A stretch of 64,000 bases of DNA from CAWDDA01 sp963813345 (GTDB lineage Bacteria; Acidobacteriota; Blastocatellia; RBC074), in contig CAWEYR010000033.1 of the NCBI GenBank assembly GCA_963813345.1, positions 1 through 64,000 of the forward strand. The letters are read 5' to 3'. A model generated the notes under the pieces. The model saw only the letters and a list, made by a program, of their open reading frames with translations. It made no database searches and was not told the origin of the DNA. This document shows positions 51,951-62,362 of this stretch, piece after piece; position 1 is the first letter of the stretch, and every line of letters starts with the position of its first letter. Both the position numbers and the translations under genes were made by a program.

Positions 51951-52742
51951 TTAAGAAGAAACTCGAAACGTTCGAAGTCGAGGCCTGGGACCTTCTACCA
52001 CCAGCGCCCCAACATAACCCGTGCCCGGATTGAGGTGAAGTAGTGACCAGCGTGCAATTTCGTCAGGTTCGCCGTGGACACTCAACAGGGCGGCTGGCTC
52101 TCCTGGAATCAACGAGACGCTGAACTGACCGAGCGGAAATGATAATCCGTCGGCTCTGGCTTTGAGATAAGCCTCCTTGCGAGTCCAGCAGTTGAAGAAC
52201 GCTTCCGGTTGCACATATGCCGGCAGCCCCCGCAGCGCGGCGATCTCCTGACTTGAAAAGAACTCCTCGGCGATGGTCTCATTCGCAAACTCGGGTCGAA
52301 TGCGCTCCAGATCAATGCCCGGTTCCCGATTGGCCGTCACGGCTATCAGCACCACTCCAGCTGAATGTGAGAGGTTGAAACGGCACGAAGACGCATCATT
52401 ACTGCTATCTCCAATCCCCATCAAAAAAGGCTTGCCCTGCGCGGCGTAACCAAATCGCAACGTATGCGGTTTGAGATTGAGGTATCTTCCAAGAATGGTC
52501 CTGAGCAGACCGCGACCGATGACGAACTGGCGACGATCCTTCTCAAAATGGAACCTGTCGGCCCGGGCAATTTCAGCCGGGTCCAGCGTCTGTCGCAGTT
52601 GATGGATCACCGCTTCGGGCGCGTCCAGTTCAGCGCGCCACACATGCACTTCATCATCTTCAAGTGTTAACGGGTCAGGCGGCCACTCCCATTCCAGAGG
52701 GATCCCGGGATCAGGCCTTGCCGAGTCGTCGGTTTCAATCAT
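51951..52742 (-). CDS. 4'-phosphopantetheinyl transferase (Sfp type)
   Basis: Transfers phosphopantetheine from CoA to the Ser of carrier domains, thereby activating the NRPS proteins. The 263-residue length and pseudo-dimeric layout are of Sfp type: FNLSHS at residues 122-127, the Mg2+ site GIDLE at 142-146 and WTRKEAYLKA at 186-195, with the catalytic Glu pair in place. The ATG at 52742 overlaps the end of the C-A-T-TE gene by four bases, so it is the last obligate member of the operon and very probably serves the three carrier domains encoded upstream. The gene is intact. No alternative carrier (fatty acid or polyketide) is encoded nearby. Confidence 0.95.
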   Translation of the reverse strand: MIETDDSARPDPGIPLEWEWPPDPLTLEDDEVHVWRAELDAPEAVIHQLRQTLDPAEIARADRFHFEKDRRQFVIGRGLLRTILGRYLNLKPHTLRFGYAAQGKPFLMGIGDSSNDASSCRFNLSHSAGVVLIAVTANREPGIDLERIRPEFANETIAEEFFSSQEIAALRGLPAYVQPEAFFNCWTRKEAYLKARADGLSFPLGQFSVSLIPGEPAALLSVHGEPDEIARWSLLHLNPGTGYVGALVVEGPRPRLRTFRVSS

Positions 52743-55700
52743 CGGTCTGATCGGTAGTCGTGCACTTTCAATGACACAGCCTGAGTGAGACCTCGGGATA
52801 AATGCTCCGCCAGCAGTTGCACTCCAGGTTCCTGCATCAGGACTTCTTCGTGCGTGCTGTTCGGGATCAGCACGTATTCAAACTTGTCGCCAGCCAGGGC
52901 TTCCCACTTACTCCGGGGAGATGCGATGGCATCAGCGTATTCCTGACTCTGAATCAGCAGCAGCGGGCCCGCGTATGGATGGGCGTGGTAATTCTTTCTT
53001 GCCCGTACCTGTGCATCAACCACCTGCTGAATGGCAGTGGGATATTTGCGGTTCCGGAAACGATGAAGTCCGTACTGGGCGGCCTGTTGATAGCCTCGCA
53101 ACAATTCAGTCAACCTGCCACGACGCCATTCTTCTTTCATCCGGCGCAAGTAATGGAAGTTCGTTCGACGCTGTTCCTCCCAGCCCGGCCCGGCGGTCGG
53201 CGATTGACCGTCCAGAATTGCCAGCAGCGCGACTTGTTTACCCCTCGCGTGGAGCTGTTGCGCCATCTCGAGCGCGACAAACGAACCAAAGCAGATGCCG
53301 GCCAGAAGATACGGCTCTTCGGGCTGTAGTTTGCGAATCTCCGTCAGATGATAGGTGGCGATCTCTTCGACGGACGCATGTGGCGCTTCTTTCCCATCCA
53401 TCCCCAGGTATCCAAGACCGTAGACTGCGAGATCCGCGTCAAGATAGTGTGTCAGCCTGGCGAGAGTGAGTGCGGAACACCCTGCGGGAGGAGCAATGAA
53501 CAAGCACGGCTCTTTCCCGCCAGGTTTCACCGCGACGAGTGATTTCCACGTCGGAGACCAGTTTCCCTGCCGCATGAGTGCGGCCAGTTCGTCAATCGTG
53601 GGCGCTTCGAAGAGGGAGCTGACCGGCAGCTTCTTACCGAGAGTTCTGGCTATTCGATCAAATAACTGTACTGCCAGTAGTGAATGGCCGCCCAGGTCGA
53701 AGAAGTTATCTGTCACGCCAATCGGGCGTACGCCGAGCACCGTTTCCCAGAGGCAGGTCAGTTGCATTTCCAGTGAATCGCGCGCCGCCACCAGTTCTCG
53801 CGCGTCGCCTGGGCGCAACTCCGGTGCGGGCAAAGCACGGCGATCAATCTTGCCACTGGGCGTTAGCGGCAGTGCGTTGAACAAAACAAATACTGACGGA
53901 ATCATGTAAGTCGGCAGTCTGTGCCTCAGCCAGACGCTCAGCTCGCCCTGTGTAACCTGCGCGCCCACATGCCTGATGACATAAGCGATTAGTTGCAAAT
54001 CATCTGGTCCATTGTCTCTCCTGCGTGCTACGACCGCACATTGCTGCACTGCCTGATGCTGATTGAGAACCGCTTCGATCTCGCCAGGTTCGACGCGGAA
54101 GCCGCGAACCTTCACCTGAAGATCAACGCGCCCGAGCAGCTCGATATTGCCGTCCCGAAGGTAACGCGCCAGATCACCTGTCTTGTAAAGTCGCGGAAAA
54201 CGCTGATCACCACATGCGTACGGATTGGCAATAAAACGTTCAGCGTTCAGTCGGGGCTGATTGAGTATGCGTTCGGCGAGCCCGGCTCCACTGATGTAGA
54301 GTTCGCCTCTCGCGCCGATTGGGACAGCTTGAAGATGATGATCCAGAATGTAACTCTTCACGTTGGCAATTGGACGACCGATTGGGACCGAACCGCTGAT
54401 CGTCTGTGCCAGCGGCGCTTCCCCGTTCGGATCGTACCAGGTCGCATCCCACACTTCAGATGTGCCGTAAAGGTTGTACAACGTGGCTAGCGGCAATTCC
54501 GCCTTGAAGCGTCGCAGAAGTTCGACGGGTAGGGCTTCGCCGCTGGTCACCCAGAATCTGAGTGCAGGCAGGCGCACCTGGAGATCGGGAAAGGTGTCGA
54601 GCAGCAGCCGCAACAGCGACGGCACCAGCCAGAGTTGCGTGACGCGATGCCGAGTCAGTTGATCCACAAGCGCGCGCGGGTCCCTGACGACCATATCGGG
54701 AACGATCACGGTCGGACGCCCCTGAAGCAGATAGCCGAATAACTCCCACAACGAATCCACAAAGTTGCATGACGTCTTCTGCGCGCCAACGTCATCCGCC
54801 TGAAAAGGGTAAGCCTGCCACATCCACGCCAGCCGATTGAGTATCTGTCCATGTGGCAGGACGACGCCTTTCGGTTGCCCAGTCGAACCCGACGTGTAAA
54901 TGACATATGCCGGATCGCCCGGTTGCGTCATGACGGTGAGATTGTCGGACGCGGCTCGCTGGAGTGATTCTGTAGCGTCATCCAGACAGATGATGGTCGG
55001 CCCGGCTGATTCCCCGGCTGATTCCCCGGCTGATTCCAAAGATGCGCGCAAAGCGCTGCGTGTGACGATCACACCGGGCACCGCATCGGCGATGATGGAC
55101 TTCAGACGGCTGCCTGGATAGGATGGATCGAGCGGCAGGTAGACGCCGCCTGCTTTGAAGATCGCTATCAGCGACGTGACGAATTCGAGCGAACGCTCCA
55201 GACATAGCCCGACCAGTACGCCCGGTCTGACGCGATGTGAAGACAGCAGGCGCGCCAGGCGGTTGGCACGCTGATTCAGCTCCTGAAATGTCAGTCGCTC
55301 ATCGCCGCAGATAAACGCGACAGCACCAGGCGTGCGCTCGGCTTGCCGTTCTAACTGGCACACCAAACCCGGCTGCTCGCCGAAGTCAGAATCCGTCTGG
55401 TTCCAGGCCACCAGTATCTGTTGTTGTTCAGCACTTGATAATAAAGGCAGTCCCGCAATGCGCTCCTCCGGCTGGTCCGCGATGGCCTGGAGCAGCATCT
55501 GGTAATGCCTGATCATCTGCTCGATAGTGGCGCGATCGAACAGATCAGTGTTGTACTCGACATAGCCCTCCAAGCCGCCGGCGCACTCGGTCAGACTGAT
55601 CAGCAGATCCAGCCTCGAGATGCCACGATCAATCGGTATGCGTTCGACCGCGAGATTCCCAAGGCGATACTTCTGAGGCGGTGTGTTGAGCAGGTTGAGC

Positions 55701-56879
55701 ATGACCTGCAGCAGCGGTGCATAGCTCAACGAGCGCTCCGGATGTAAGGCTTCCAGAACGGCCTCAAACGGAATCTCCTGCCTGGCATACGCATTCAGGG
55801 TCGTCTCGCGCACGCGAGCCAGGACTTCATTCGCAGTCATCTCGCCAGAAAGTTGTGTCCGCAGCGCAAGATTATTCAGAAAGAAACCGATCAGACCTTC
55901 GATCTCGGGGTGTGTCCGCGCGGCAATCGGCGAACCGATGACAAGGTCCGATTGTCCAGTGTAACGGTGCAGAAGTACCTTGAGGCCCGCCAGCAGCCCC
56001 ATAAAGAGAGTAGCCCTCCTCGCTTCGGTCCATTCCTTCAAGGATCGAGTTGTAGATGGCGAAAGTACAAAGGTATGCCTTGCGCCGCGAAAAGTGGGGA
56101 TGGCCGGTCGGGGACGATCAGCCGGAAGTTCGAGTAAAGGTGGGGCGTCGGCAAGCTGTCGTGTCCAGTACGCCAATTGAGCTTTAGCCGCGTCGCCTCG
56201 CACCCACTGGTGCTGCCAGGCAGCGTAATCGGCGTACTGAATAGGCAGTTCAGGCAGCCCCGAACGACGCTGGTCGGCAGAGGCCTCATACAGCGCCGTC
56301 AGTTCGCGCCAGAAGATGCTGGCTGACCAGCCATCGTTGGCGATGTGATGATGTCTTATGACCAGAACGTGTTCCTGGCTATTGAAGCGCAACAATCTGG
56401 TTCGCCACGGGAAATCGCGGGACGAGTCATAGGGCTGTTGTGCTTCAGCTAATGCGCTGCTCTGAATCGCGGCCCCCCAGGCGGCTTCCGGAAGACTGGT
56501 GAAGTCTGAGATTGGTAGTTCCATCCTGCCTGGGAGGATGGATCACCTGCACGGGCGTGCCCGCGCTGATAGAAAAGGTAGTGCGAAGGGTTTCGTGCCG
56601 CCGCATGATTTCCTGCAGGCTTGCCCGCAGAACATCAGTGTTCAGTTCGCCTGCGAAGCGAATCACGCTGCAGTCGTTATAGGCCGTCAGCCCAGGATGT
56701 AACTGACCAAGCACCCAGATTCGCTGCTGGGAATAGGAGAGCAGGCAGGCTTGCGCAGGATCACGCCGGGGAATTCGTTGAACCTCTCGCGGCGCGCCGA
56801 TTTGTTGCAGACGCGATTCAAAGCGTGCGCGCTGTTCAAGAGAAAGACCCGCAATTCGTTGTTCGATTGAAGTCGGCAT
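52739..56879 (-). CDS. NRPS termination module C-A-T-TE, one frameshift
   Basis: About 1379 residues. An extra G near 56528 splits the N-terminus (IEQRIAGLSLEQRARFESRL, SYSQQRIWVLGQL) from the rest. Condensation domain: HHHIANDGW (HHxxxDG, about 56330-56355). Adenylation domain about 55350-53990: A3 YVIYTSGSTGQPKGV, pocket segment NFVDSLWELFGYL (54730-54770), A5 NLYGTSEVWDATW, A8 YKTGDLARYL, A10 TPSGKIDRR. Carrier: FFDLGGHSLLAV (Ser about 53673). Thioesterase about 53520-52790 with elbow GICFGS, where Cys replaces the usual Ser, Asp in AILDGQ and His in IPNSTHEEV. The pocket begins Val-Asp, as in domains for beta-amino acids. It accepts the acyl-aminoacyl chain from the preceding protein, adds the last residue and releases the product. 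Confidence 0.93.
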
Positions 56880-56880
56880 C

Positions 56881-59800
56881 TCACCGATTTTCCCGGCTGC
56901 TACAGGGCCGGCGCGGGTCTGCTTCGGAAATAGTTTCCATTTCGGCCAGTAAGAGCTCCACTGCCGCGGGGTCGGCCTGCAGGGCCTGAACTTGCGTAAT
57001 CAGGAGGGCCATTTCTGCAATCGTTGGCTCTTCAAAAACTACCATCACAGGTAAGTCGATATGAAACTGGTGACGAATGCGCGAAATCACCTGCGTTGCC
57101 ATCAGCGAATGGCCGCCGAGCTCGAAGAAATTGTCCGTAACACCAACGCGTCTGACGCCTAGCACCTCCGCCCATATTTCGGCTAGAGCTTCTTCCACCG
57201 GTGTGCGCGATACGGGCGAGTCGTTCGCTTCAGACTCAGCTGAGGCATCGGGTTTCGGTAGCCCGCGGCGATCAAGCTTGCCATTGCCGGTCCTGGGCAG
57301 TGCCTCGAGCATGACGAAAGCTGACGGGATCATGTAATCCGGAAGCCTGGCCTTCAGGTACGTGCGCAAATCGCTCGCGGTTGGCGCGTGTCCCGGTTGC
57401 GGCACACAATAAGCCGCCAGCCGCTTCTCGCCCGGTGTATCCTCGCGCACTATCACGACAACCTCATTGACGGCTTCGTGCTGTCGCAAGACGGCCTCGA
57501 TCTCGCCCGGCTCAATGCGGAACCCCCGCACTTTGACTTGCTCGTCAACGCGCGCCAGGAATTCAATGTTCCCATCTGCCCGCCACCGCGCGAGATCGCC
57601 TGATCGATACAGTCTTTGTGCTGAGCAATCTGTTGGTTTATCGGTGTCATTGCTGGCGGCCTGTTGCGAAGTCAGATCCACACCGTTCCATTGAATGAAT
57701 TTCTCCGCCGTCAGCTCAGGACGATTGTGATAACCCCGCGCCAGACCATCGCCGCCAATGTACAGCTCTCCGGTCACTCCCACCGGCACAGGATTGAGGT
57801 GACGATCAAGCACATAAAGCCTCGTATTTGAGATCGGGCGACCTATGGGAACGTTCACGGCGTCTTCAGAAACTTCCCTGACCAAATGCCAGGAGGCAAA
57901 TGTTGTGCTTTCCGTCGGGCCATAAGCGTTCAGCAATCTTTCGGGAGGCCCATGCTTCAACACTTCTCGCATCCAATGCGGAGTTACGGCCTCGCCGCCG
58001 ACCAGCAGGTGTTTCATCGAACTGAATGCAGATGGGACTTCTCTCGCCACCAGGTTGAAGAGCGCGGCGGTCAGAAACATGGTGGTGATCCCGTCCGCCT
58101 TGAGCTGTGCCGCAAAGTCTTTCGGGGAGAGCGACACATCCCTGTCGACCAGAACCAGACTGGCTCCATTCAGCAACGGCCCCCAGATCTCAAAGGTCAC
58201 GATATCGAAGGAGACGTTCGCGACGTGGGCGACGCGGTCAGTCGCCTCAAGCCGAACGTAGTTCGTGTTGGAGACCAGCCCATTGATCGCGGAATGCGTG
58301 ACCTCAACGCCTTTCGGCTGCCCCGTCGAGCCGGACGTGTAAATGATATAGGCGAGGTTGTCCGGGGTAACATTAGTGGTGGGATTGTCGCGAGTTTCGG
58401 CAGCGATCTCCGCCGATTGAGTGTCAAGGCAGACCACCGTGGAGCGGGTTTCGGGCAGCGTCGCGGTGAAGCGTTGCTGAGTAAGCAGCACCGGCATTTG
58501 CGTATCTTCCAGCATGAACGCCAGACGATCCTTCGGATAAGTTGGATCGAGCGGGACGTAGGCACCACCCGCTTTCAGGATGGCAAGAACGCCGATGACC
58601 ATTTCTACCGAGCGTTCAAGACAAGTGCCGACCAGCGTTTCCGGTCCCACGCCCAACTTGCGCAGGTGATGCGCTAATTGATTGGCGCGCGCGTTCAACT
58701 CACGATAGCTCAAGTGCCCACCTTCGAAGCTCACCGCGACAGCATCCGGCGCTCGCTCAACTTGTGCCTCGAACAACTGTGGGATGCACTGATCCTTCGG
58801 ATAATGAGCCGCGCTGTCATTCCACTCAACGAGCAACTGGTGCCGCTCGGCTTCGTCCATCAGGGCCAGTGTGCCCAGCGGTTGGTCCGGGTTGGCCACG
58901 ATACCCTCGAGCAATCTTTCGAAGTGTCGCATCATCCGCTCAATCGTCCCGGTCTCGAACAGATCAGTGTTGTATTCGGCAGATCCGCGCAACCCGTCAG
59001 AGAACTCCATCAGAGAAATCACGAGGTCGAGTTTGGCTGTCCCGTTGTCGGCGGGGATTCGCTCGACCGCCAACCCACTCAGGCGATATGTTTTTTCCGG
59101 CGTGTTATCCAGATTGAGGATGACCTGGAAAAGCGGACTCTGACTCAACGCGCGTTCCGGTTGCACCGACTCCACCACAGCCTCGAACGGAACGTCCTGC
59201 CAGGCCAGGGCGTTGAGAGTCGTTTCTCGCACGCAGGCCAGGAGTTCATTGGCAGTCATTTCGTCATTTAGCCGCGTGCGCAAAGCGAGGTTGTTGATAA
59301 AGCAGCCGATCATTGCCATCGTTTCAGGTTGAGTGCGTCCCGCAACCGGTGATCCGACCACAAGGTCTGTTTGGCCAGAATAGCGGTACAGCAACATCTT
59401 GAATCCGGTGAGCAGCGCCATAAACAGCGTCGAATTCCGGCCACTGGCCCAGCGTCTTAGCCGGTCTGTCAGTGATTTCGAGAAGGCCAGATTGTGTTTT
59501 GCCCCGTGATGACTTTCGACAGCAGGACGGGGATGGTCAGTCGGAAGCTCGAGAAGCGGCGGGGCGCCGTCAAGTTGCCGTTGCCATTCGTCACGATGTG
59601 ATCGGGCTGCCGCGCTGTCCAACCACTGGCGTTGCCAGATGGCGTAATCGGCATACTGTATGGGCAGATCAGACAATGACGCTGGATGGTCATCGACAAA
59701 TGATTCATAGAGCGCGGCCAGTTCATTCCAGAAGATGCCGAACGACCAGCCGTCACTCGCAATGTGATGTCTCGTTACAATAAAGACGTGTTCCTGAGGG

Positions 59801-60315
59801 CTGCATTGCAGCAACGTGGCCCTCCACATCGGATCGCGCTTCAGGTTAAACACGCGCTTCCCTTCCTCATCAATATGGCGATCAATTTCGGATGAGCGTT
59901 CGGCCGGTGGCAGGTGGCTCAGATCGTGCAGGGCTAAATCAAAGTCGCGCGGGTTATTGATCACCTGTATCGGATGTTCTGCTTCAAAGGCAAAGGTTGT
60001 GCGACAGGCTTCATGGCGACGAGTAATCTCACTCAGGCTTTGTCTCAACGCGTCCGTCTTGAGGTTACCCGTGATGCGAAATACGCTGTACTCGTTGAAT
60101 ACCGTAAGCCCGGGCTGAAGCTGATCGAGAAACCAGAGTCTCTGCTGGCCAAATGAGAGCGGGCAGCGGTTGTGACGGATCGCGCCGGGGAACTTGCTGA
60201 CGATCGCTCGCAGCAGCGCCATCCTTTTGCAACGCGATTCTTGCAACCACGATTCCAGCAGGGCACGTTTTTCTGGCGAGAGCTCAGAAAGACGTCGATT
60301 CAGCGAGGATGTCAT
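56881..60315 (-). CDS. NRPS elongation module C-A-T
   Basis: An intact 1144-residue protein. Condensation: PLSFGQQRLWFLDQLQPG and HHIASDGWSFGIFW (HHxxxDG). Adenylation: A2-A3 with KAGGAYVPLDPTYPKDRL and YIIYTSGSTGQPKGVEV, pocket stretch SFDIVTFEIWGPLL, then TTMFLTAALFN, LLVGGEAVTP and LLNAYGPTESTTF; A7-A10 LYRSGDLARW, LARVDEQVKVRGFRIEP and RTGNGKLDRRG. Carrier: FFELGGHSLMAT. No epimerisation or methylation domain. From the pocket I read D-I-F-F-L-G-A-T-F-K, which resembles codes for branched hydrophobic residues; that is a tentative reading by eye. The ATG overlaps the stop of the loading gene by four bases, with AGGAG nine bases upstream, and one base separates its stop from the next ATG. 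Confidence 0.95.
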   Translation of the reverse strand: MTSSLNRRLSELSPEKRALLESWLQESRCKRMALLRAIVSKFPGAIRHNRCPLSFGQQRLWFLDQLQPGLTVFNEYSVFRITGNLKTDALRQSLSEITRRHEACRTTFAFEAEHPIQVINNPRDFDLALHDLSHLPPAERSSEIDRHIDEEGKRVFNLKRDPMWRATLLQCSPQEHVFIVTRHHIASDGWSFGIFWNELAALYESFVDDHPASLSDLPIQYADYAIWQRQWLDSAAARSHRDEWQRQLDGAPPLLELPTDHPRPAVESHHGAKHNLAFSKSLTDRLRRWASGRNSTLFMALLTGFKMLLYRYSGQTDLVVGSPVAGRTQPETMAMIGCFINNLALRTRLNDEMTANELLACVRETTLNALAWQDVPFEAVVESVQPERALSQSPLFQVILNLDNTPEKTYRLSGLAVERIPADNGTAKLDLVISLMEFSDGLRGSAEYNTDLFETGTIERMMRHFERLLEGIVANPDQPLGTLALMDEAERHQLLVEWNDSAAHYPKDQCIPQLFEAQVERAPDAVAVSFEGGHLSYRELNARANQLAHHLRKLGVGPETLVGTCLERSVEMVIGVLAILKAGGAYVPLDPTYPKDRLAFMLEDTQMPVLLTQQRFTATLPETRSTVVCLDTQSAEIAAETRDNPTTNVTPDNLAYIIYTSGSTGQPKGVEVTHSAINGLVSNTNYVRLEATDRVAHVANVSFDIVTFEIWGPLLNGASLVLVDRDVSLSPKDFAAQLKADGITTMFLTAALFNLVAREVPSAFSSMKHLLVGGEAVTPHWMREVLKHGPPERLLNAYGPTESTTFASWHLVREVSEDAVNVPIGRPISNTRLYVLDRHLNPVPVGVTGELYIGGDGLARGYHNRPELTAEKFIQWNGVDLTSQQAASNDTDKPTDCSAQRLYRSGDLARWRADGNIEFLARVDEQVKVRGFRIEPGEIEAVLRQHEAVNEVVVIVREDTPGEKRLAAYCVPQPGHAPTASDLRTYLKARLPDYMIPSAFVMLEALPRTGNGKLDRRGLPKPDASAESEANDSPVSRTPVEEALAEIWAEVLGVRRVGVTDNFFELGGHSLMATQVISRIRHQFHIDLPVMVVFEEPTIAEMALLITQVQALQADPAAVELLLAEMETISEADPRRPCSSRENR

Positions 60316-62273
60316 CTTGAACCGCTCCTATCTACTTTGCTGTTGTTTGTTCGCTCGACCGCAACTCGCCTGGCCTGCTCATCGGTCAATCCTTCGAGTT
60401 CCGTCAACATCCGTTCCAGCGCTTGCGGATCACGCTTCGCGGCTTGTTCGGCCTGGGCCAGAGTGACGAACAACGACTGGTCGGCAATAGTCTGGGCATT
60501 GAATAATTGAACGATCGTGACAGTCCCCTGAAATGAAGCCGCAATCCGGGCTGTAATCCTGGTCGCTGAAATTGAATCTCCACCCAGATCTAGAAAGCGG
60601 GTGTGGACACCGATGGATTGCAGGCCGAGGACTTCAGACCAGATAGCCGCTATGCTCTCCTCGACGGGAGTACGTGGCGCGACGTAAGCGGCGCGGGCGG
60701 TGTTCGTGGCTGAGTCGGTGAGACCCAGCTTTCTGGCAAGTCCGACACGTTGCGGCTTGCCGGTTGGGCCTTTGGGAATCTCATCGATAAAGACAATGCG
60801 TGTGGGGACCTTGAAGTGCGCCAGTGCTTGAGCGGCGAATGTGCGTAATTCGATCTCATTGACCAGCGCGCCCAGTGCGCCCAGTGCGCTATGACGTAAA
60901 GTGACGGCCGCTGCCACGTCTTCTCCAAGGGTCGGATGTGGCATGGCAAAGGTGAGTGCCTCCGCGACGGCTGGGTGAGCGAGTAACACCTCATCCACCT
61001 CACGAGGCGAAATCTTCTCACCGCCCCGATTGATGATCTCCTTCAGCCGGCCGGTAAGGTAGAGGTATCCTTCCGGATCCAGATGACCCACATCTCCAGT
61101 TCTGAACCAGCCGTTTCTGAAGGCAAGCTGGTTCGCTGCCGGGTCATCGAGATAGCTGCTCATCACGTTGTCGCCGCGAAGCGCAATTTCGCCAGACACA
61201 GCCGGCGGCAGCTGGTTGCCTGCGTCGTCCAGGATGGCGATTGCCGGACCAGCCGCCAAGCCTACCGAACCGGCCTTCTGTTTGCCCGGTGGCAGTGGAT
61301 TGCTGGCGATCTGGTGAGACGCTTCAGTCATGCCATAGGCCTCAATCACCGGCGCTTTGAAGACCGTTTCAAGCTTCCGCATCACTTGCGGCGGGAGCGG
61401 TGCGGAAGAAGAGCGAATGAAACGCTGTGATTGGGATGGTACGCCGGCCCCTGACTGCTCGGCATAAGTCAAAAGAGATTGGTGCATCGCAGGCACGGCG
61501 GTGTACCAGGTCGGGCGAAACTCATTGAGCCAGGGGAAAAAACTGGGCGCGTGGAAGCCAGGTGTGCAGACGACGCTGCCGCCAGCCGTGAGCGAGGTCA
61601 GCAGGGCGGCCACGAGTCCGTGCACGTGAAAGAGCGGCATGATGTTCAGACAACGATCGTCTGGTGTGAGCTGGAGGGTCCGTCTGATGTTCGCCGCTGA
61701 AGCACAGAGGTTGGCCTGGGTCAACGGAACGATCTTGGGACGCGCGGTTGTGCCTGAAGTGTGGAGCAGCAACGCCACATTCTCCGGTGGAGCAAACCCG
61801 GTGGAGGGCGGCCCGGTGGAGGATGGCGGGAAGTTGCCTCGCGTTGCCGCCAACCGGAACATCCCTGCTGCCTCGTTCAGCAATGGCGTCAATTCAATGA
61901 TGGAGATGCCACGTGATTGCGCGGCCGTGATCGCGGGCGAATCAGTCCCGGCCAGGACGATTAGCGCTTGAGCCCTCAGGTCGGTCAGATAAAAGCCGAA
62001 TTCCTGGGCGCTATAACCCGGGTTCAGAGGGGCGCTGGTCATCGCGGAGCAGACGGCCACGGACGCCACTGCCATTTCCGGCCCATTCGGCAAGACAATA
62101 GCGACGCGGTCCCGCCATCCCAGACCGCTCTCATTCAGCGTCTCCACCACGCCGACGATCTGTTGATACAAGTTCGCATAGCTCAGTGAGACGCGACCAG
62201 GAGCCAGGAGTGCACTCGCCTGGCCATCATGTTCAGCCTGGGCGCTGATCAAATCTGAAAGAGACAACATCAT
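60312..62273 (-). CDS. Loading protein: acyl-CoA-ligase-like AMP-binding domain fused to a carrier
   Basis: A 653-residue protein that should activate a carboxylic acid as AMP ester and load it on its own carrier arm. The AMP-ligase part is not a typical amino-acid domain but the acyl/oxalyl-CoA synthetase branch: LLHTSGTTARPKIVPLTQANL, LNIMPLFHVHGL, FRPTWYTAVPAMHQ, EAYGMTEASHQIASNPLPPG, GWFRTGDVGHLDPEGYLYLTGRLKEIINRGGEKISP, PKGPTGKPQR with the catalytic Lys. The carrier is FLDLGGDSISATRI near residue 585. No condensation domain precedes it, so the product is a chain starter, making the final compound N-acylated. Start ATG 62273; first gene of the coupled NRPS series, 89 bases behind a VOC-family gene. 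Starter identity unknown. Confidence 0.92.
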   Translation of the reverse strand: MMLSLSDLISAQAEHDGQASALLAPGRVSLSYANLYQQIVGVVETLNESGLGWRDRVAIVLPNGPEMAVASVAVCSAMTSAPLNPGYSAQEFGFYLTDLRAQALIVLAGTDSPAITAAQSRGISIIELTPLLNEAAGMFRLAATRGNFPPSSTGPPSTGFAPPENVALLLHTSGTTARPKIVPLTQANLCASAANIRRTLQLTPDDRCLNIMPLFHVHGLVAALLTSLTAGGSVVCTPGFHAPSFFPWLNEFRPTWYTAVPAMHQSLLTYAEQSGAGVPSQSQRFIRSSSAPLPPQVMRKLETVFKAPVIEAYGMTEASHQIASNPLPPGKQKAGSVGLAAGPAIAILDDAGNQLPPAVSGEIALRGDNVMSSYLDDPAANQLAFRNGWFRTGDVGHLDPEGYLYLTGRLKEIINRGGEKISPREVDEVLLAHPAVAEALTFAMPHPTLGEDVAAAVTLRHSALGALGALVNEIELRTFAAQALAHFKVPTRIVFIDEIPKGPTGKPQRVGLARKLGLTDSATNTARAAYVAPRTPVEESIAAIWSEVLGLQSIGVHTRFLDLGGDSISATRITARIAASFQGTVTIVQLFNAQTIADQSLFVTLAQAEQAAKRDPQALERMLTELEGLTDEQARRVAVERTNNSKVDRSGSR

Positions 62274-62362
62274 CTCGGCCTGGACTGAGTTCTGATTTGA
62301 GAAAAACGAGTAGTCAGCCGAATAGTCGCATAGCGCCTGACGAGCTACAAGCGGGATAAGGT

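Noticed and set aside
54978..55055. Short tandem repeat GGCTGATTCCCC within the NRPS gene (three units)
   Set aside because: It codes for a Glu-Ser-Ala-Gly linker repeat (ESAGESAGESAG) in frame inside the adenylation domain loop; a harmless slippage expansion, not a separate element.
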